DNA of 45,442 bases from Ectocarpus siliculosus (GCA_000310025.1 FN649745.1:89820-135261); one strand, 5' to 3'; counted from the first letter of the stretch, positions 11,393-23,490 are shown. A program made the numbers and translations. Notes: generated by a model not told the origin, from the letters alone.

Positions 11393-13024
11393 AGAACGCT
11401 TTCCAAACCTTGCACCCGCGATTCCTTTCGGGGAAACAGTACACCACGCGTGCCGAGATACGAGCTGCATTTGCAAGTTTTCGTCCACGAGTCGCCGTGA
11501 AGCACAGTGTAGGCCAGCAAGTATTTAGGATAATTTAGCCAAACGAAGTAGTGTTCTTGCCGATCCCAGAGTCGATTTTGAAGCGTTTTGTTGTTTTGTT
11601 CAATCGGTCGTCTTCCAGCCCGATAGTCGTCGGCAATACGGCAGGTAGTTGCTTCTTCTTTAGTTTTCATCTACCACGGTGTAACTCTGCTAGAGTAATT
11701 GGGTGCCGTGTATCCTGCAAATAAAAGCTGGCACTCGCCACCGGAAGCTTGTTCTTCTATTGTAAAGGAACACGCATTTGGTGCCTTTCTGTTTAAGATT
11801 CTAGCGAGAGTAAGACGCAGGCAACCAGAAGCCGCTGTGTGCTTCTGGTTTTCGTCGTTGCCGCGAATCGCATGCCAAAAAAGAGTGAAGTACGAACGGT
11901 GGTCACGCCTAGTTTGGCTGAACGTTACATAGTTTGTTACGGATTTCGAAAATAGCACGGCAAGAATTTGTAGTTTTATCTGTGGTTTGATTGTCGCGTG
12001 TTTGTACTCTATCGACATTTTGTGCGTACTGGTAAATTTTAGTGCACTTAGAGGTAGGTGTGTTTTGGCTCGGAACGCCTGCAACTGGCAGTTTTTACCC
12101 AAGATTGTCGGGACGGCATGAGGGGAATCTGAAACTACCCTCTGTTGATTCCTTGTCTGGGACTATGATACTGTGTGTGTGGTGTGTTGGCCACCATTCG
12201 TCGAAGCGTATTGTTCAAGGAATGCTGAACACAATCGGTAGAGGGTAACCGGACAGGCAAACGATGTAAATTAAGCACCATTGATGTTCCATTGCTTTCT
12301 TGTGTTCCTTGTACAATCAATCGAATACTTGCGTGTGTTCGTTGAGTTAGTGGCACCTTTGCCAAATGGCGGAATCTTGAGGCAGAGCGATGGCGCATTG
12401 GTCTACTTGTAGCGAACAAAATTGGGGCTTTCTGGGGGCTTCACGGAGGGTGGGTGTGATGGTCGCCTGTTGCAACCTTGACCCTTGGTAGCCGCACCTC
12501 ATGTTCACCTGGACCATACCACTCTCACACCATATATATATCCCTCGCGAAAGTGAGGTTTATTTGCGGTCTCGATGCCGTGCGATGGTTTCCTCTCGAT
12601 GGTGACACACTTTACCCATGCCGGTGAGTGTACTGCTGTATTGTTGTAGCGATGAGCCCTCTTTGATCTGCGCTTTACTCATCATGCTCTCGTTGGCATC
12701 CTTCCGCATGGAGCTTTGTGTCACAACACCTACCGGTCCTTCCGTTTGGTCCAGTCTTCTGTGCCTCTATCTCGTTCTATTTACCTCTCTGCCTCCCTCG
12801 GAGGTAGGTGTGGTACAGAGCGCAGAACCTATGCATACAACTCGAACTTGATCGTGTCCACCGACTGCTGTATCCTGCTCTGATCTCCGCAAGCAGTTTC
12901 CGCCGCAAGATCTCCGGGGATTCCGCGTACCGCGTTTGGACATCCATGTAGCATATGTACAGTATTCCTAAAGCGTACCCCCTCCCAGTAGCGCGCACAG
13001 CAGCAGCACCAACTTTGCGCTCGG
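11393..13024. other. Spacer between kinesin and SAR1 genes
   Basis: No convincing exon was found. A frame of 143 codons on the minus strand (11671-12102) lacks any recognisable motif. The region should contain the kinesin 3' end and the SAR1 promoter. An AT-rich ATATATAT stretch lies near 12533-12540, about 490 bp before the SAR1 start, and one TACTGCTGT 9-mer is at 12631. Confidence 0.5.
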
Positions 13025-16000
13025 ATGAGCTTGTTTGCATGGCTCCGAGAGATAGGCCTCCGGCTTCTCTCTACGCTTGGACTCTACAACAAGAAGGGCA
13101 CGGTTGTTCTACTGGGTGAGTCGCGTGGCCGTTGCTTTAAAAGAAAATGTCGGCTCTTTCGGATGCGACTCACCTGTTGCGCGTCGTGGCGGCGGTTTTG
13201 AAGAGCGAGTCACGGCATGCATGCCTGCACGTGGGCCAGCCGATGCAGTACCGCTAGCGATAAATGGTGTTCGTGTTTCTGTCGCAAAGCCCTATTGTCA
13301 GCTAAAGGACTTTGCACAAATACCATTTTATGGGGTTCGTGTTCTGCCTGACGACAGACATTTTTGCCTGTGGTCTTCGCGCGGGAGCACGAACAACACA
13401 CCCGAGAGAGAACAAAACGACACGAAAGCCCAGCTGTAGCCCCCGCTCCCTGATTGCATGGTTGGTTAGGGTTGAAGCGGCAGTTAAGGTCGCCACGGCA
13501 AGCTATCCCCCTCCCCCTCCCTTCGCAGACGCAAAATTGCTGTGGTGCAGCGAAGTTTGCAGCGGCTGCTCCTTGGGTGCTTCGGTGTACACAGTTGATT
13601 GGCCGTTTCCGAGATGCGGAGAGTTGTTGAGACTCCCCCACAGCTGCTATCCTACTTGCGTTGGGAATTAATTGCAGCCCACACGCAACGGGAGGGATGA
13701 ACAAGCACAATCAATTGGAGTACCGTCAGCGACCCGGCTCGTGTGTCCCCGTGAAACGTCGCCCATGTGGCGAATGGATGCTTGTGCTTGTTTGAGGACA
13801 ACCAAGTGCACATGCAATCTTGATCGAAGCCCAGTACTGTGTACTGACTGCTGTATTTTGTCGGCTACACCTGTGAACGTGATGCAGTAGACTACTGGAG
13901 ATCAATGCCCACCCTCTGGTTCGTTCGCGTTGGTGCGTGTTTTCACGGATGGAGCAGGGCTGGACAACTCGGGCAAGTCCACGCTTCTGCACAGGCTATC
14001 CCAGGGACAAGTGACAGCATTGCAGCCGACAGAGAGACCACATATAGACGAGTTTCAGCTAGGGGGCGTATCTTTCAAGGTGGGCACTCTTTCGTATTTG
14101 GAAGAACGGAGCAATTAACGCATTCCAACTTTCCTGCAGATATGCATAGAGGGTTGATAGATCAAGGCTGGCCCCTTGAAGAAAGGAAGTGTAAGCTGGT
14201 TAGTAGCATAGCGACGGTTGATATTCAAATACTTCCTCTGTCTCATAAGTCTGCGCAGTTATGTTGGGAGAGACCGTTAAAGGTCTCGGAAGTCTTCGGC
14301 GATAACTTTTTCGAAATCTTGAGCGTTTTTTGGGTTGAAACACATTTTTTTTTTTTTTTCTTGCGCACTACCCTGCATGGGCTAGCGGCTAACAAAGTAG
14401 TAGTCAGGCCGAAAATGGCCGTATTAGACCCCTTTCCAGAGCGGGGGGGGATGGGGGCACTATGGAAAATATAACTAGAAACCCCAGAACTACACTAACC
14501 AAACCCAGCCCTTCGCGTCTTAAACGACCCATGTCGCGTCCCCCCATACTAAAACCAGTATAATAGTGACCCCACACTAAAACCAAGACACTTGGTGGTC
14601 CCACACTAAAACAAGACACTTGCGGGGCAACCCAAACACCAGTAGGGTCCCATCCCAACCCTCAAAAACGGGCCAAAATGGGCATATTTTGACTTCATTT
14701 TAGTATGGACAACTAACTTTTTTTTTTTTTTTTGTGCATCAGCTCCCTTGGCGCTTCATCTTTCCAACGAACCCAACTATAGGATGATCGGAATAGTGTG
14801 CGTACGTGAACAATCCCAAGTCCATAACTGCGCAGACTTATGAGACACAGGAAGTATAGCAGTACGTACCATGACATTAAACATACGGCAGAGGAATTTT
14901 GATTTTTTGGGAGACTGATGTACAATATTTGTACTGACTGACCAATGGGAGAGTCCGCCCGGAAATCAACATTGAGCTTGCACGTTTTTTTTTGTAGCAA
15001 TCGACTCATCAGACGTCGATTTTGGTTTGCAGCTTCAATATTTAGAAATCCTCGTGAATATTGGGCCGTGTGCAACGAAATGTAATAACAACGCAGCCGG
15101 CAGCAAGCCCAGACACGCAGAGACACGGGAAGAACGGACGAAAACAGCAGCAATCCCAAAACGGCCAATTCAACGCAGGTCCGAACCTCAACTGAAAACA
15201 ACAAATAATTCCACCAAGCACCTGTCGGCGCGCGTGGAATTATCGAGAAACGAATCATCTGCCCGCAGGCGACATATCGATTTTGCTAAGAATGCATGCC
15301 CTCGAGAAGAACCCTACGAGGACATCACGATCCACGGACGACGGTTGCGATGGTAGAAATAACAAATATCGGAGAGGACGGTCTTGATCGCGGCCCAGGT
15401 TCGTCTAGGAAGCGGACGATGCACACAAGTGTTTCAGCCTGATGAGTCGGTCCAGCAATCTTACCCGGCCACCAACGTCCGTCTTCGAGCCTTGCGCCAA
15501 AAGGAGAACGCGCCCACAGCCAGAGCGGCGAAACGACGATCTCAGATAGAACGAGAGACAAAAGGATAGCCTAAAGGCAAATACTTGTCGCCTGGTGAGC
15601 ACGTGTCATTTCTCGTGCAGCTGCTCCTGTACCGCCAGAGCCTACTGCGCCCCCCCCCCCCCCGGGGAAAAGGCCCCCCTGGGTTGTCTGGGGGGTTCCC
15701 CGCCCAAAACCGGGCCCCTTTAACCCCCCCCCAACCCAAATGGGGGGGGCGCCCCCGGCAACCCCCTCCCAAAAACAAAAACGGTCTTTCCTGGGTTTTT
15801 AAGAAGGGGCTTGGGGGCCGGGGGGACCAAGTTTTCTCCCACAAAACACGGGCACCCCCCAAGGCCTTCAAGGTGAAATGTACCGGAGGGTACATGGCTT
15901 TCTCAACCTGGGGCAAGGAGGAAACACCCCCCCCCTGCTGGCCCCCGGGGTGGGTGGGAATTTTGGGGGGGAAAACCCCCGCGCCCCAACCCCGAATGCC

Positions 16001-18258
16001 CTTTCCCAAAACCCCCAAAAAAAACNNNNNNNNNNNNNNNNNNNNNNNNNNNNNNNNNNNNNNNNNNNNNNNNNNNNNNNNNNNNNNNNNNNNNNNNNNN
16101 NNNNNNNNNNNNNNNNNNNNNNNNNTGCCCTAAGGGCAAATCTTTTTCCCCGGGGGAGCCGGGTTCTTTTTTGGGGCAGTTGCTCCGGTCCCCCCAGGCC
16201 TTATGGCCCCCCCCCCCCCCCGGCGGAGATGCCTCCGCTGGTTTGTCTGGAGGTTCCGCAGCCAACATCGGCGCCCGTTAAGCTCGCCTCAATCCTACGT
16301 GTGCGGGTCGCCGCTGCAAGCCCCGTCACAAGATCAAGAGCGTTCTTCCTTGCGTTTCTAGGAGGGGTCTTGGTGTCGGCGGGCACGAGTTTCTCTCGCA
16401 CAAATCACGGTCACCCTCGACGGCATCAAGGTTGACATGTACTGCAGGCTACATGCCTTCCTCAGCATGGCGCATGCAGTACACACGCCGCCCTTGCTGC
16501 CCTCGTGGTTGGTTGTGATTTGTGGGTGGGAAAGCCCGCGCGCGCTAGCACGGAGTGCCCTTCCCGAAACGCCAGAGAGAGAGCGCGCTTGATCTGGTGA
16601 CGGGACTCCCAGCGGCGGCCGGATAGGATTATGGCCGAGTTTAACGGGCGCCGATGTCGGCCGCGGAAGCGCCAGACAGACAAGGAGACTGCAACGGCCG
16701 CGGAGGCATCTCCGCCGGGGCGGGGGACGAAGTAGAGGCCCCAACGGTACAGGCCGCTCGCGAGAAGCCGGCTCCGACCGTCCAACGGCTCTGAACCGAA
16801 GACTCTGCTCCCGCTGCTTGTTGGACGCAACCAAACGAGCGCGCTGTTTGGCTTCCGAATCGCGACGCGGTTCCAGCAGTCTGTTCTCCTCGTCAGTCCT
16901 TCGCTGAATTGGCTGGGGCGGCGTCGCCAGTCTGGAGAACAAATGTCGCATATGCGGGGCGCGCCTCCGGAGTGGGCTCATCCAGAGCATACTTGTAGTG
17001 GTAATGTCATCAAGGCGTGATGCAAGATATTGGTGTGAATCAGCTGGCAGTGACGTTTCCCAAGCTCGAACAGCTCACACAGTTGACATGTTTTCGGCTC
17101 GAAGCGCCCAGCGAACCTCACAAAAAGAGCAATTTACAAGTCTGTATACTCAGTGTTATGCGTTTCTTCTTTGTTTCTTCGCTGACAGGCATGGGGCCTC
17201 AGTCTTATGCGTTTCCCCCTTTGTTTCTTTGGTGATAGGCACGGGACCTCAGGCTTATGCGTTTTCCTCTTTGTTTCTTCGGTGATAGGCGTGGGACCTG
17301 GGGGGACACGAGGCGGTGCGCTATCTGTGGTTCGATTTCCTGAGCGATAGCCACGCCATTGTCTTCATGGTGGACAGCGCGGACGGGGAGCGGTTGGAAG
17401 AGGCGCACTGGGAGCTGTCGGAGATGTTGAGCGATGTGAGTTTTCGTGCCACAGCCAAAGATGTTGGTGTAATTTACGATCATGGCACAGCAGTGGACCA
17501 CCCGATCTAGGAATTGCACGAAAGCTGAAGGCGTATACACGACGGACTGAGTTACGAGAGAGTTGGGAAGGAAAGTCGATTGTCCCAACGAAGAGTAAGC
17601 CCCTCCCTCCTTCCGTTACAGTACCTCCTTCCGGTACCCGAAAATGACCCCCTCCCCCCCCCGCCAGGCGAACTTGGATGGCGTCCCAGTGGCGGTCTTG
17701 TACAACAAGAGCGATTTGCCGGACGCGTGGCCGGCAGAGAAGCTCGAGGGGATGGTAAGAGAGGCCAGCAGCCGTATTTCTAATCTTTCGCGTTTGGTTT
17801 CCCCGCGCCTTGCTTGCGATCTAGCCCGGTGTGTCGCAAGCGCCTGCGTCAGCCTTGTGACTCCTTTCGTTTCGAGGGCACCGTATTTGTAGCTGATACG
17901 GAACACCTGGTATACTTGTGTAGGTATTACGTGGGTATTGTACAAGTGCGCTTAGGTCACTCCTGCGACAGTGGTCGTTGCGCGCTCTTGGTTGACTTTG
18001 TCTAGGGACACGAAATACCCATGGAGCGTCAAGCCAGACGTTGCTTGCTGCTTGTAACGACGACAAGATGATGCACGGCCAAACCCACAGCGGTACTTAC
18101 CCCGATGTGCACTCTGCCGCCCCCCCGTCCTTATCGGTCGAGAGCAGTTGGACTTGGCGCGATTGGAAGCCAGGAGACCAATCAAGACGTTCGTGACGTC
18201 CGTGCTGAAAGGAGAAGGCTATCCAGACGCGTTCCGATGGCTGGGAACTCACTTGTAA
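13025..18258 (+). CDS. SAR1: SAR1-type small GTPase (COPII coat)
   Basis: Five exons (13025-13115, 13958-14079, 17289-17435, 17668-17754, 18148-18258) join in phase to 185 residues, slightly short of the usual 190-198. SAR1 recruits the COPII coat to ER exit sites when GTP-bound. Visible are the N-terminal amphipathic helix (MSLFAWLREIGLRLLSTLGL), the P-loop GLDNSGKS at 31-38, the switch Thr in QPTERP near 55, the DLGGH motif at 74-78 followed by EAVRYLWFDF, NKSD at 133-136 in place of NKID or NKxD, and a C-terminus typical of SAR1 (TSVLKGEGYPDAFRWL). There is no N-terminal Gly for myristoylation, which separates SAR1 from ARF. The segment between NKSD and the C-terminus is shortened. Intron 2 is very large (3.2 kb) and full of repeats. 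Confidence 0.93.
14222..14862. repeat. Inverted repeat (about 35 bp arms) in SAR1 intron 2
   Basis: A left arm near 14229-14263 containing CTCATAAGTCTGCGCAGTTATG recurs as its reverse complement near 14825-14860 with one mismatch over about 34 bases. The arms are about 560 bp apart. Between them are T runs and a CACTAAAAC-type tandem repeat. A decayed transposon with short terminal inverted repeats is a possible reading, but no target duplication was found. Confidence 0.6.
14545..14625 (+). repeat. Imperfect tandem repeat, CCCACACTAAAAC unit
   Basis: Two units of about 30 bp, each CCCACACTAAAAC(C)AAGACACTTG plus a G-rich tail, follow a less similar CCCCCATACTAAAACCAG copy. They lie between the two arms of the inverted repeat in SAR1 intron 2. 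Confidence 0.6.
15566..16025 (+). other. Low-quality assembly duplicate of 16126-16575
   Basis: Base by base this segment follows the sequence after the gap but with systematic homopolymer errors. It shows the same order of landmarks: an AAGGCAAAT start, TTGTCTGG-GGTTCC, a ...GTGAAATGTAC... versus GTTGACATGTAC site, and finally a CCCAAAACCCC versus CCCGAAACGCC end. It is best read as the poor end of one contig overlapping the next, not as a biological repeat. Confidence 0.8.
16026..16125. other. Assembly gap of exactly 100 N
   Basis: A run of exactly 100 N is a placeholder length used for gaps of unknown size. The flanking sequences overlap each other, so the true gap is probably zero or negative. 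It lies inside SAR1 intron 2. Confidence 0.95.
16190..16760. repeat. Long imperfect hairpin (inverted repeat) in SAR1 intron 2
   Basis: The left arm (about 16220-16450) reads as the diverged reverse complement of the right arm (about 16475-16730). Shared blocks include GGCGGAGATGCCTCCG, ACATCGGCGCCCGTTAA, CCCGTCAC(A/C)AGATCAAG and ACAAATCAC. The centre lies near 16460, where GTACTGCA and TGCAGTAC face each other across about 28 bases. It may be a fold-back transposon or a head-to-head duplication. Such a structure stalls sequencing and would explain the neighbouring bad reads and gap. Confidence 0.7.
17149..17297 (+). repeat. Three tandem 50-bp copies of the SAR1 intron 2 acceptor
   Basis: Three units each contain CTCAG(T/G)(G/C)TTATGCG, a pyrimidine tract ending TTTGTTTCTT, then a (T/C)AG acceptor followed by GC(A/G)(T/C)GGG(G/A)CCT. 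The three AG sites put exon starts at 17189, 17239 and 17289, exactly 50 bp apart. Only 17289 keeps the SAR1 frame and gives AWDLGGH. The unit includes the exon edge, so the duplication copied both splice site and coding bases. Confidence 0.85.
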
Positions 18259-19896
18259 AACATTTCCCGAGACCATCGGATAAGTATTCCTGTTCTCCGT
18301 GGAACTGATGAAACTGACGCCGTCTTGCTAGACACGTCGTTGTCAGTTTGGGTACATACAAGCATGCATAGTTTAGGTGATCGCTTGGGAACAGGTCTGG
18401 CCGTCAAACCCTGCCGCCGCCGGCGCTTCGGGCGGGAGGTAGCGCAGAAGTAGCGGTGGCCGCAGCGGGCCCGCGGCGCGTTTCTTCCTTGGAGGAACGT
18501 TTTAGGGCCTGTTGCGACCGGATAGCCCAGGCAGGGCGGGGCCCAGCTCGTTGTATCATCTCATCAAGAGGGGATTGTAGCCATCAAATGTACCAGTACC
18601 CTTCCAAGTATTGCATTGAAAAATGGGTGGATTGTTGTCCGCGTAGTAGTCCATGAAAAAACTAACGAAACGCATTGATGCCCTGATACAGAGCCAATGC
18701 ACACCACGTGCTGGAAGCACATTGCTCGAGAGAGTACGCGGAACCAATTGCATCGTACGTGATTGTTTCTCTTCGAAGCAGTAGCACTCGCATCGGGCCT
18801 TGGCTATCCTTGTAAGGCCCCGCCGAAGAACATTACCTGCGCCTTGTTGCGCGGACTCTATCGTACTTGCTATTTCCGGCTCCCTCGTGTTCGGGCAGCC
18901 GTGCTCACTGTTCCATAGCGCTGGATTAGGACCAAAATAATCACCTTGGGGTTGTGGTGCAAGGTGCCGTCCTTTTCACTGCTGTTTAGTCGGCTTCAAC
19001 GATTTTCTCGTTGCGAAACTCTACTTACAAAGCAATGCTGGACGGTTTGTGTAGGTGATTGCGCCTCTTTCGCTCGTGCGAAAATGTTGCTCATCTCTGT
19101 CGCCAATCTCAGGCTGTTTGGAGGAAAAAATACGTCTGCGGTCGCACAATCTGCGCCCTTGACTATGATTTCATGTGACACAACCAACTCAGATTCAGTG
19201 CGCCCTACTTTGTATGCTTCGTGTGCCGTGGTGTCCTAAGCCAGTCCTAAGCCAGTATTGCTCCTTCCTCTTGCGTTTTGTATACAGAATGCAACCCCAC
19301 AAAAATCCCAGCAGATAATCCCGTGCTCTTTCATCGAGCCGCACCGCGGCGGGGTGGCCAGCGACAAAGTACGAACACACAGCAGCCGTGTATGGGTGTG
19401 AGGGAACACGCAGCACAGCCGTGCCTCTCCATTGCATTCCTACTGGACCATGAGAAACGTTCCAAGGGGTTTCTGGCAGCACGTGGTCACGTGTTCAGCA
19501 ACCAAGCACGAGCACACGGCTGGGCAAAGAAGCCACACGCAGACCGCGGACAGCGTTGCGGTCCAGCAGCGAGGACAGACACAGTGGTAGGCGCCGCGGT
19601 TGGTTGACGCAAACATCGCCGGGAGGGAGCGAGATTGCTCAAGCAACGAGGCACACTTTGCTGTTGGTGGCGGCCCCCGTCTGGCGCACGAAATAACGTC
19701 AGTGGCCGATGGCTTAAAACTTCGCAGCAACATGCTTGCCGCTTCCCTCAACACATACCACGGCGCACGGAAGTGCAGGAGTGGATTACAAGATCACGCC
19801 GAAACCGGGGCAATCGAGTGGATCCTCGTCTCTTCACATTTCTTGTCCCCATCCCACGAAACACGTCCCTCCTGAAGCGTGGCCACCATCCCCTTG
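18259..19896. other. Spacer between convergent SAR1 and methyltransferase genes
   Basis: This spacer holds the 3' ends of the two flanking genes. A GC-rich patch lies near 18405-18545. No domain, repeat family or RNA gene was recognised, and the open frames have no protein-like composition. Confidence 0.5.
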
Positions 19897-22460
19897 TCAA
19901 GGGATAAGCGAAGGCTGCGGTGGTCCTCGCCGCAAGCGCTTGAGAGCGACAGGCTTGGGGCGCTGATTGGTGGATGCGTCGACCACCATCTGAGCCTCGG
20001 GCACGTGCACGTCTTCTACCTGGAAGCCTAGCACCCTCGCCCCTCGCACGAACTCGTCGAACGCCGACCTCAGCTCGTTGGTCACCAGGACGACTGTGTT
20101 GTCGTCGCATACCTGTCGGTGTGTTGCGTTAGGCGGTCGCGTTGGACAATATCGGGAGGAATAGTCATGGGGCGTTCGTTGGACGCAAGCCACTGCTGTG
20201 GTCGTGTATCGTTGCTTATTGCACGAACACTACACACGCCCGATGAGGCCATGACGACCTTCAGCGTCGCACGGACCGGAGAGTTGGTATGGGGTTGCTG
20301 GCAACACACAAGAACGAGATGACTTAACAATCCGCACCGGGATCGGAGAGTTGGGACGGGTATAGGATAGTTGGCATGGGGGTGTCATAAAAGTTGAAGA
20401 ACGATCGCAAGCTGTGCCATCTCCGATTGCCAAGGTATCTGTGGAAACCTCTTTCGTGTCTGTATTCTGAGGATATGGCATTGACAACTTTTCCTTGCCA
20501 CAACCACACTGCAGAGGTTGTTTTCAAACCAAAATCGATTTCATCCGGTGGTTGTGACGGAAAACCCAACTGCGGAACAGGTCCGATACATGCCAAACGT
20601 GACCAATCACAACAGCATGGACTCTTCATGTATGTAGATGTTCACCTGAACGCACAAAAATAGATTCATCTCAAGGCCGAGTGTTTGGCACGCACATCGT
20701 TTGCAACCGAACGTACACGCAAAAGAAAATCATACACACCTGGCAAAGGCTCGCCAGCAAAGGTTCAACCGACGCACTAGCGTAGACGCAGTCCGCGCAG
20801 ATCACCAGATCGTAGCTGGTGCCATCGCCGCTGCCGGAACTATTTCTACCCTCCAGAAGACGTTTCGCGTCCGTACCCCAATCGTACTCCATCACGTCCA
20901 CCGTCCCAGCGCACGTCCCTGTTGAGGGTCGTAGGCAAAAAAACACGAGGTAACAGCAGGACAAGTTTTTCACTGCATCGACTGCAGTCTTGGGGACACT
21001 TGGTTTGGGCAGAGTGGGCCGGCGCCGCTCCCAAGCAGAAACTTCACGAAAACGGCGTTCTTCTCTCTGGAATGTTCGGATAGCGAAACACGAGGCGAGC
21101 TCTTACGTAGGCACAACAAGCTCTCACGTTTCGTTGACGACACGCACCGCTTCACGTTCAGCTCCAACAGCGGCAACGCGTCGGCCTTGTCCGAGGCTAC
21201 GAACTCCCACCCCAGCAGCGCCGCCGTCATCGCCACAAGCCCCACCCCCGACCCAAGCTCCAGAGCCGATACTCGGGCGGGATCTCGATGCAACGGCTCC
21301 CCACAAGGTGGCGGCCCAACACTGCAGTTCTCGAGGGAGCCCCCATCGCTGCTGGATCCTCTTGCGTGTGAAACTGCAGCAGCAATTCCGGGGGCTGTGG
21401 ACACGATATGCCGCGCCATGACCACGGCGGAAGGCCAAAGGTAACTCCCGAGCACTCCGGACGGCGTCTGCGTAAGCTCGTGCCGCTCCCCGAGTATGCC
21501 CACCACCGTCCGCGCCTCAGCAGCCCCTGCTGCTGCGACCCCTGGTGCTTCCGTCGCCGACAACCCCGCTGTCTCGTCTTCTCGCGACGAATCACAGGGA
21601 GGCGTTGTAGGCGGAGAAGAGAATATCACCACTTCATTCTCGTTGGCCGGCATCTCTGCGAACACCGACTCTGCTTGCGTGCTGCCCTCGGTAGCTGCGG
21701 AGCTTGTTTCGTTTGCTTGGCAAGAAGCTCCGTCTTGCCGTGGCTGCCGCCGCCGCTGCACCTCCCAGATCTCGATGTCGTCTGCCGAAAATATGGGATG
21801 TTGTCGCGCCTGCGGGATAATCGTTTTGACGAGGCCTTTCGCGGCTGCCAGTTCCTCGAACCTCCGGCGGGGGTCGAATTCCGGGTAATGTCGATGCTCG
21901 TAGGACATGATGGTAACGGTGTCGGGGCCGGAAAGTCGGTCGATGGCGTCGACGAGGGGCTCGATCGGATAGAGCTTCGGGAGGACACAGTCGGACACGA
22001 GGACGATGTCCACCGGGGGGGACAGGCTTGCGTCATCCTTGCCCCAGTCGTACGTCAGCACTCTTACCCCGTCGCAAGCAACACCGGCGGTCGTGGCATC
22101 ACTCGCCTTCTGCTTCTCTCGCTCCGCAGTCGCCCTGTCCGCGTTCTCCTGCATGAGGAACAAGAGCTGCTCCTGGTCGGTCAGAAACGCCTCCGCGCCC
22201 AACGCCGCCGCCACGATACCCGCTACGCCGGTGCCGGCGCCAAGGTCAACAGCTCGAAGTCCTTCCATCCCTCCCCGTCGCCCTCCGCCCCCGCCGTCGT
22301 TACCGAACCTGCGCTCGAGGTACTTGGCGAGGACGTGCGCCGCGGGCCAAACGGTCGCCCCGGTCCCGAGGCCGGTTACCTCCCCCGCTTGCAGCTGCCG
22401 GAACTCGAGAACGACCCCCGATTCCAGGGGTAGAGGATAGATATCGTCCTTCGAGTGTGC
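19897..22460 (-). CDS. Tandem two-domain METTL21-like methyltransferase
   Basis: Exons 22460-21128, 20918-20740 and 20112-19897 join in phase to about 575 residues. The first domain has a class I SAM-binding motif VDLGAGTGVAGIVAAALGA, a YDWGKDD segment, VSDCVLPKLYPIEPLVDAI and an end IEIWEVQR. After a Ser/Glu-rich linker of about 80 residues, the second domain repeats the plan: GSYLWPSAVVMARHIV, LELGSGVGLVAMTAALLGWE, YDWGTDA, ICADCVY and NELRSAFDEFV. METTL21-family enzymes (methyltransferase family 16) methylate lysines of chaperones and translation factors using S-adenosylmethionine. The DxxY motif is kept in domain 2 (DCVY) but is DCVL in domain 1. The 5' end is unresolved: the acceptor at 22460 is clear, and an in-phase donor VDPTLGQ/GTGCGT at 22598 suggests an upstream exon. 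A start at 22589 inside the open frame is an alternative. Confidence 0.85.
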
Positions 22461-23490
22461 CTGTAGACCACGTCGCGCGGCGTCAGCGGTGAGGGGCGGC
22501 CATGGACAGATGCACGGCCAAGAGAGCGTGTGGATTGGCGAAAGAGATGGGAAATGTAAAAAAAATGTATGTACACGTTGCGCCCGCACTTACGCACCTG
22601 GCCGAGGGTGGGGTCTACCGAATTGACGCTATATACTCCGTATAGGATTTAGTGTAAGGCCCACAAATGGTGCTCAAGTTCTCAGATTTAGAGTTTTTCG
22701 AGGCTCAATCCTTCAATTGCCAAGTTCTTGAGTGCGGGCGCTAACCGTAGGTAGTAAAATACAGAACAATCGTGATCAGTCGTGCTGGAGTTCTCGTCCA
22801 CTACACAGCATGTTACGTAGATAGGCCTCCTGATGCTACTGCCGCAACTTGGATGGAAAAATCCATACATTGGTGCTACGTGCACCATATTTTTCAGGAT
22901 GTGCCCATTTGGTGGGTGCTTATCATGGTCATGGTGTATGCACTACCTTTGGATGTGCTTGCATGCATGTGCTGCTTCTGGCAGAGACGACAGAGATGGA
23001 GAAATTGCGCATTGAACAACCGAGAGTCCTGACTTCACCGCAGGACCGCCGTGGAGCGACACCACGGGTCATTTCCTTCCTTACCTGTCGCCACTGGAGG
23101 CTGTTGATCATCCGCTGAACCTTCGTGGCCGCTCGGGAGCTGCCTTGCAAACGGCCTGCCTCCTCGGCTCCTTGTCGGATGAGCGTCGCGATGGGGTTGG
23201 GCCTGCAGGTCGGCTCGGCCATTGTTCAACTGCTAAGTCTCCGACGCTGTTCTGCCGTGTAGTCCGTGGGAGATGTTCCATAAAAACGGCCTCAGATTTG
23301 ATAGTGAGCTGCCGCGTTGACTTATGCGGGTGTGGAGCCTGACACTACTAATTGTATGATTGGGGACTATTATAGTATCCCCGCGCAGCAGGGCCTGTGG
23401 TGCTGACAGACTTCTTCACAGCCCGACACAGCAGTGCAGTGCGGACGGATTTCGGCCTTGAACCCACGACCCCCCCCAACCCCCCTGATG
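22461..23490. other. Divergent spacer between methyltransferase and PPR-like genes
   Basis: It probably contains the undefined first exon of the methyltransferase (ending at 22598 on the minus strand) and the promoters of both genes. Nothing else was recognised. Confidence 0.45.

Noticed and set aside
11671-12102. A 143-codon minus-strand frame between kinesin and SAR1
   Set aside because: No motif, no splice context and random-looking composition.
15325-15561. A Tudor or PWWP-like segment on the minus strand (GARLEDGRWWPGKI)
   Set aside because: It is short, lies antisense in a repeat-rich SAR1 intron, and has no supporting neighbouring exon; the resemblance is weak.
15585-16435. Plus-strand frames crossing the N gap
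   Set aside because: They translate N bases and low-quality sequence and depend on a placeholder gap length.
21408-22433. A 341-codon plus-strand frame
   Set aside because: It is antisense to the first methyltransferase exon, has biased Arg/Pro composition and no domain.
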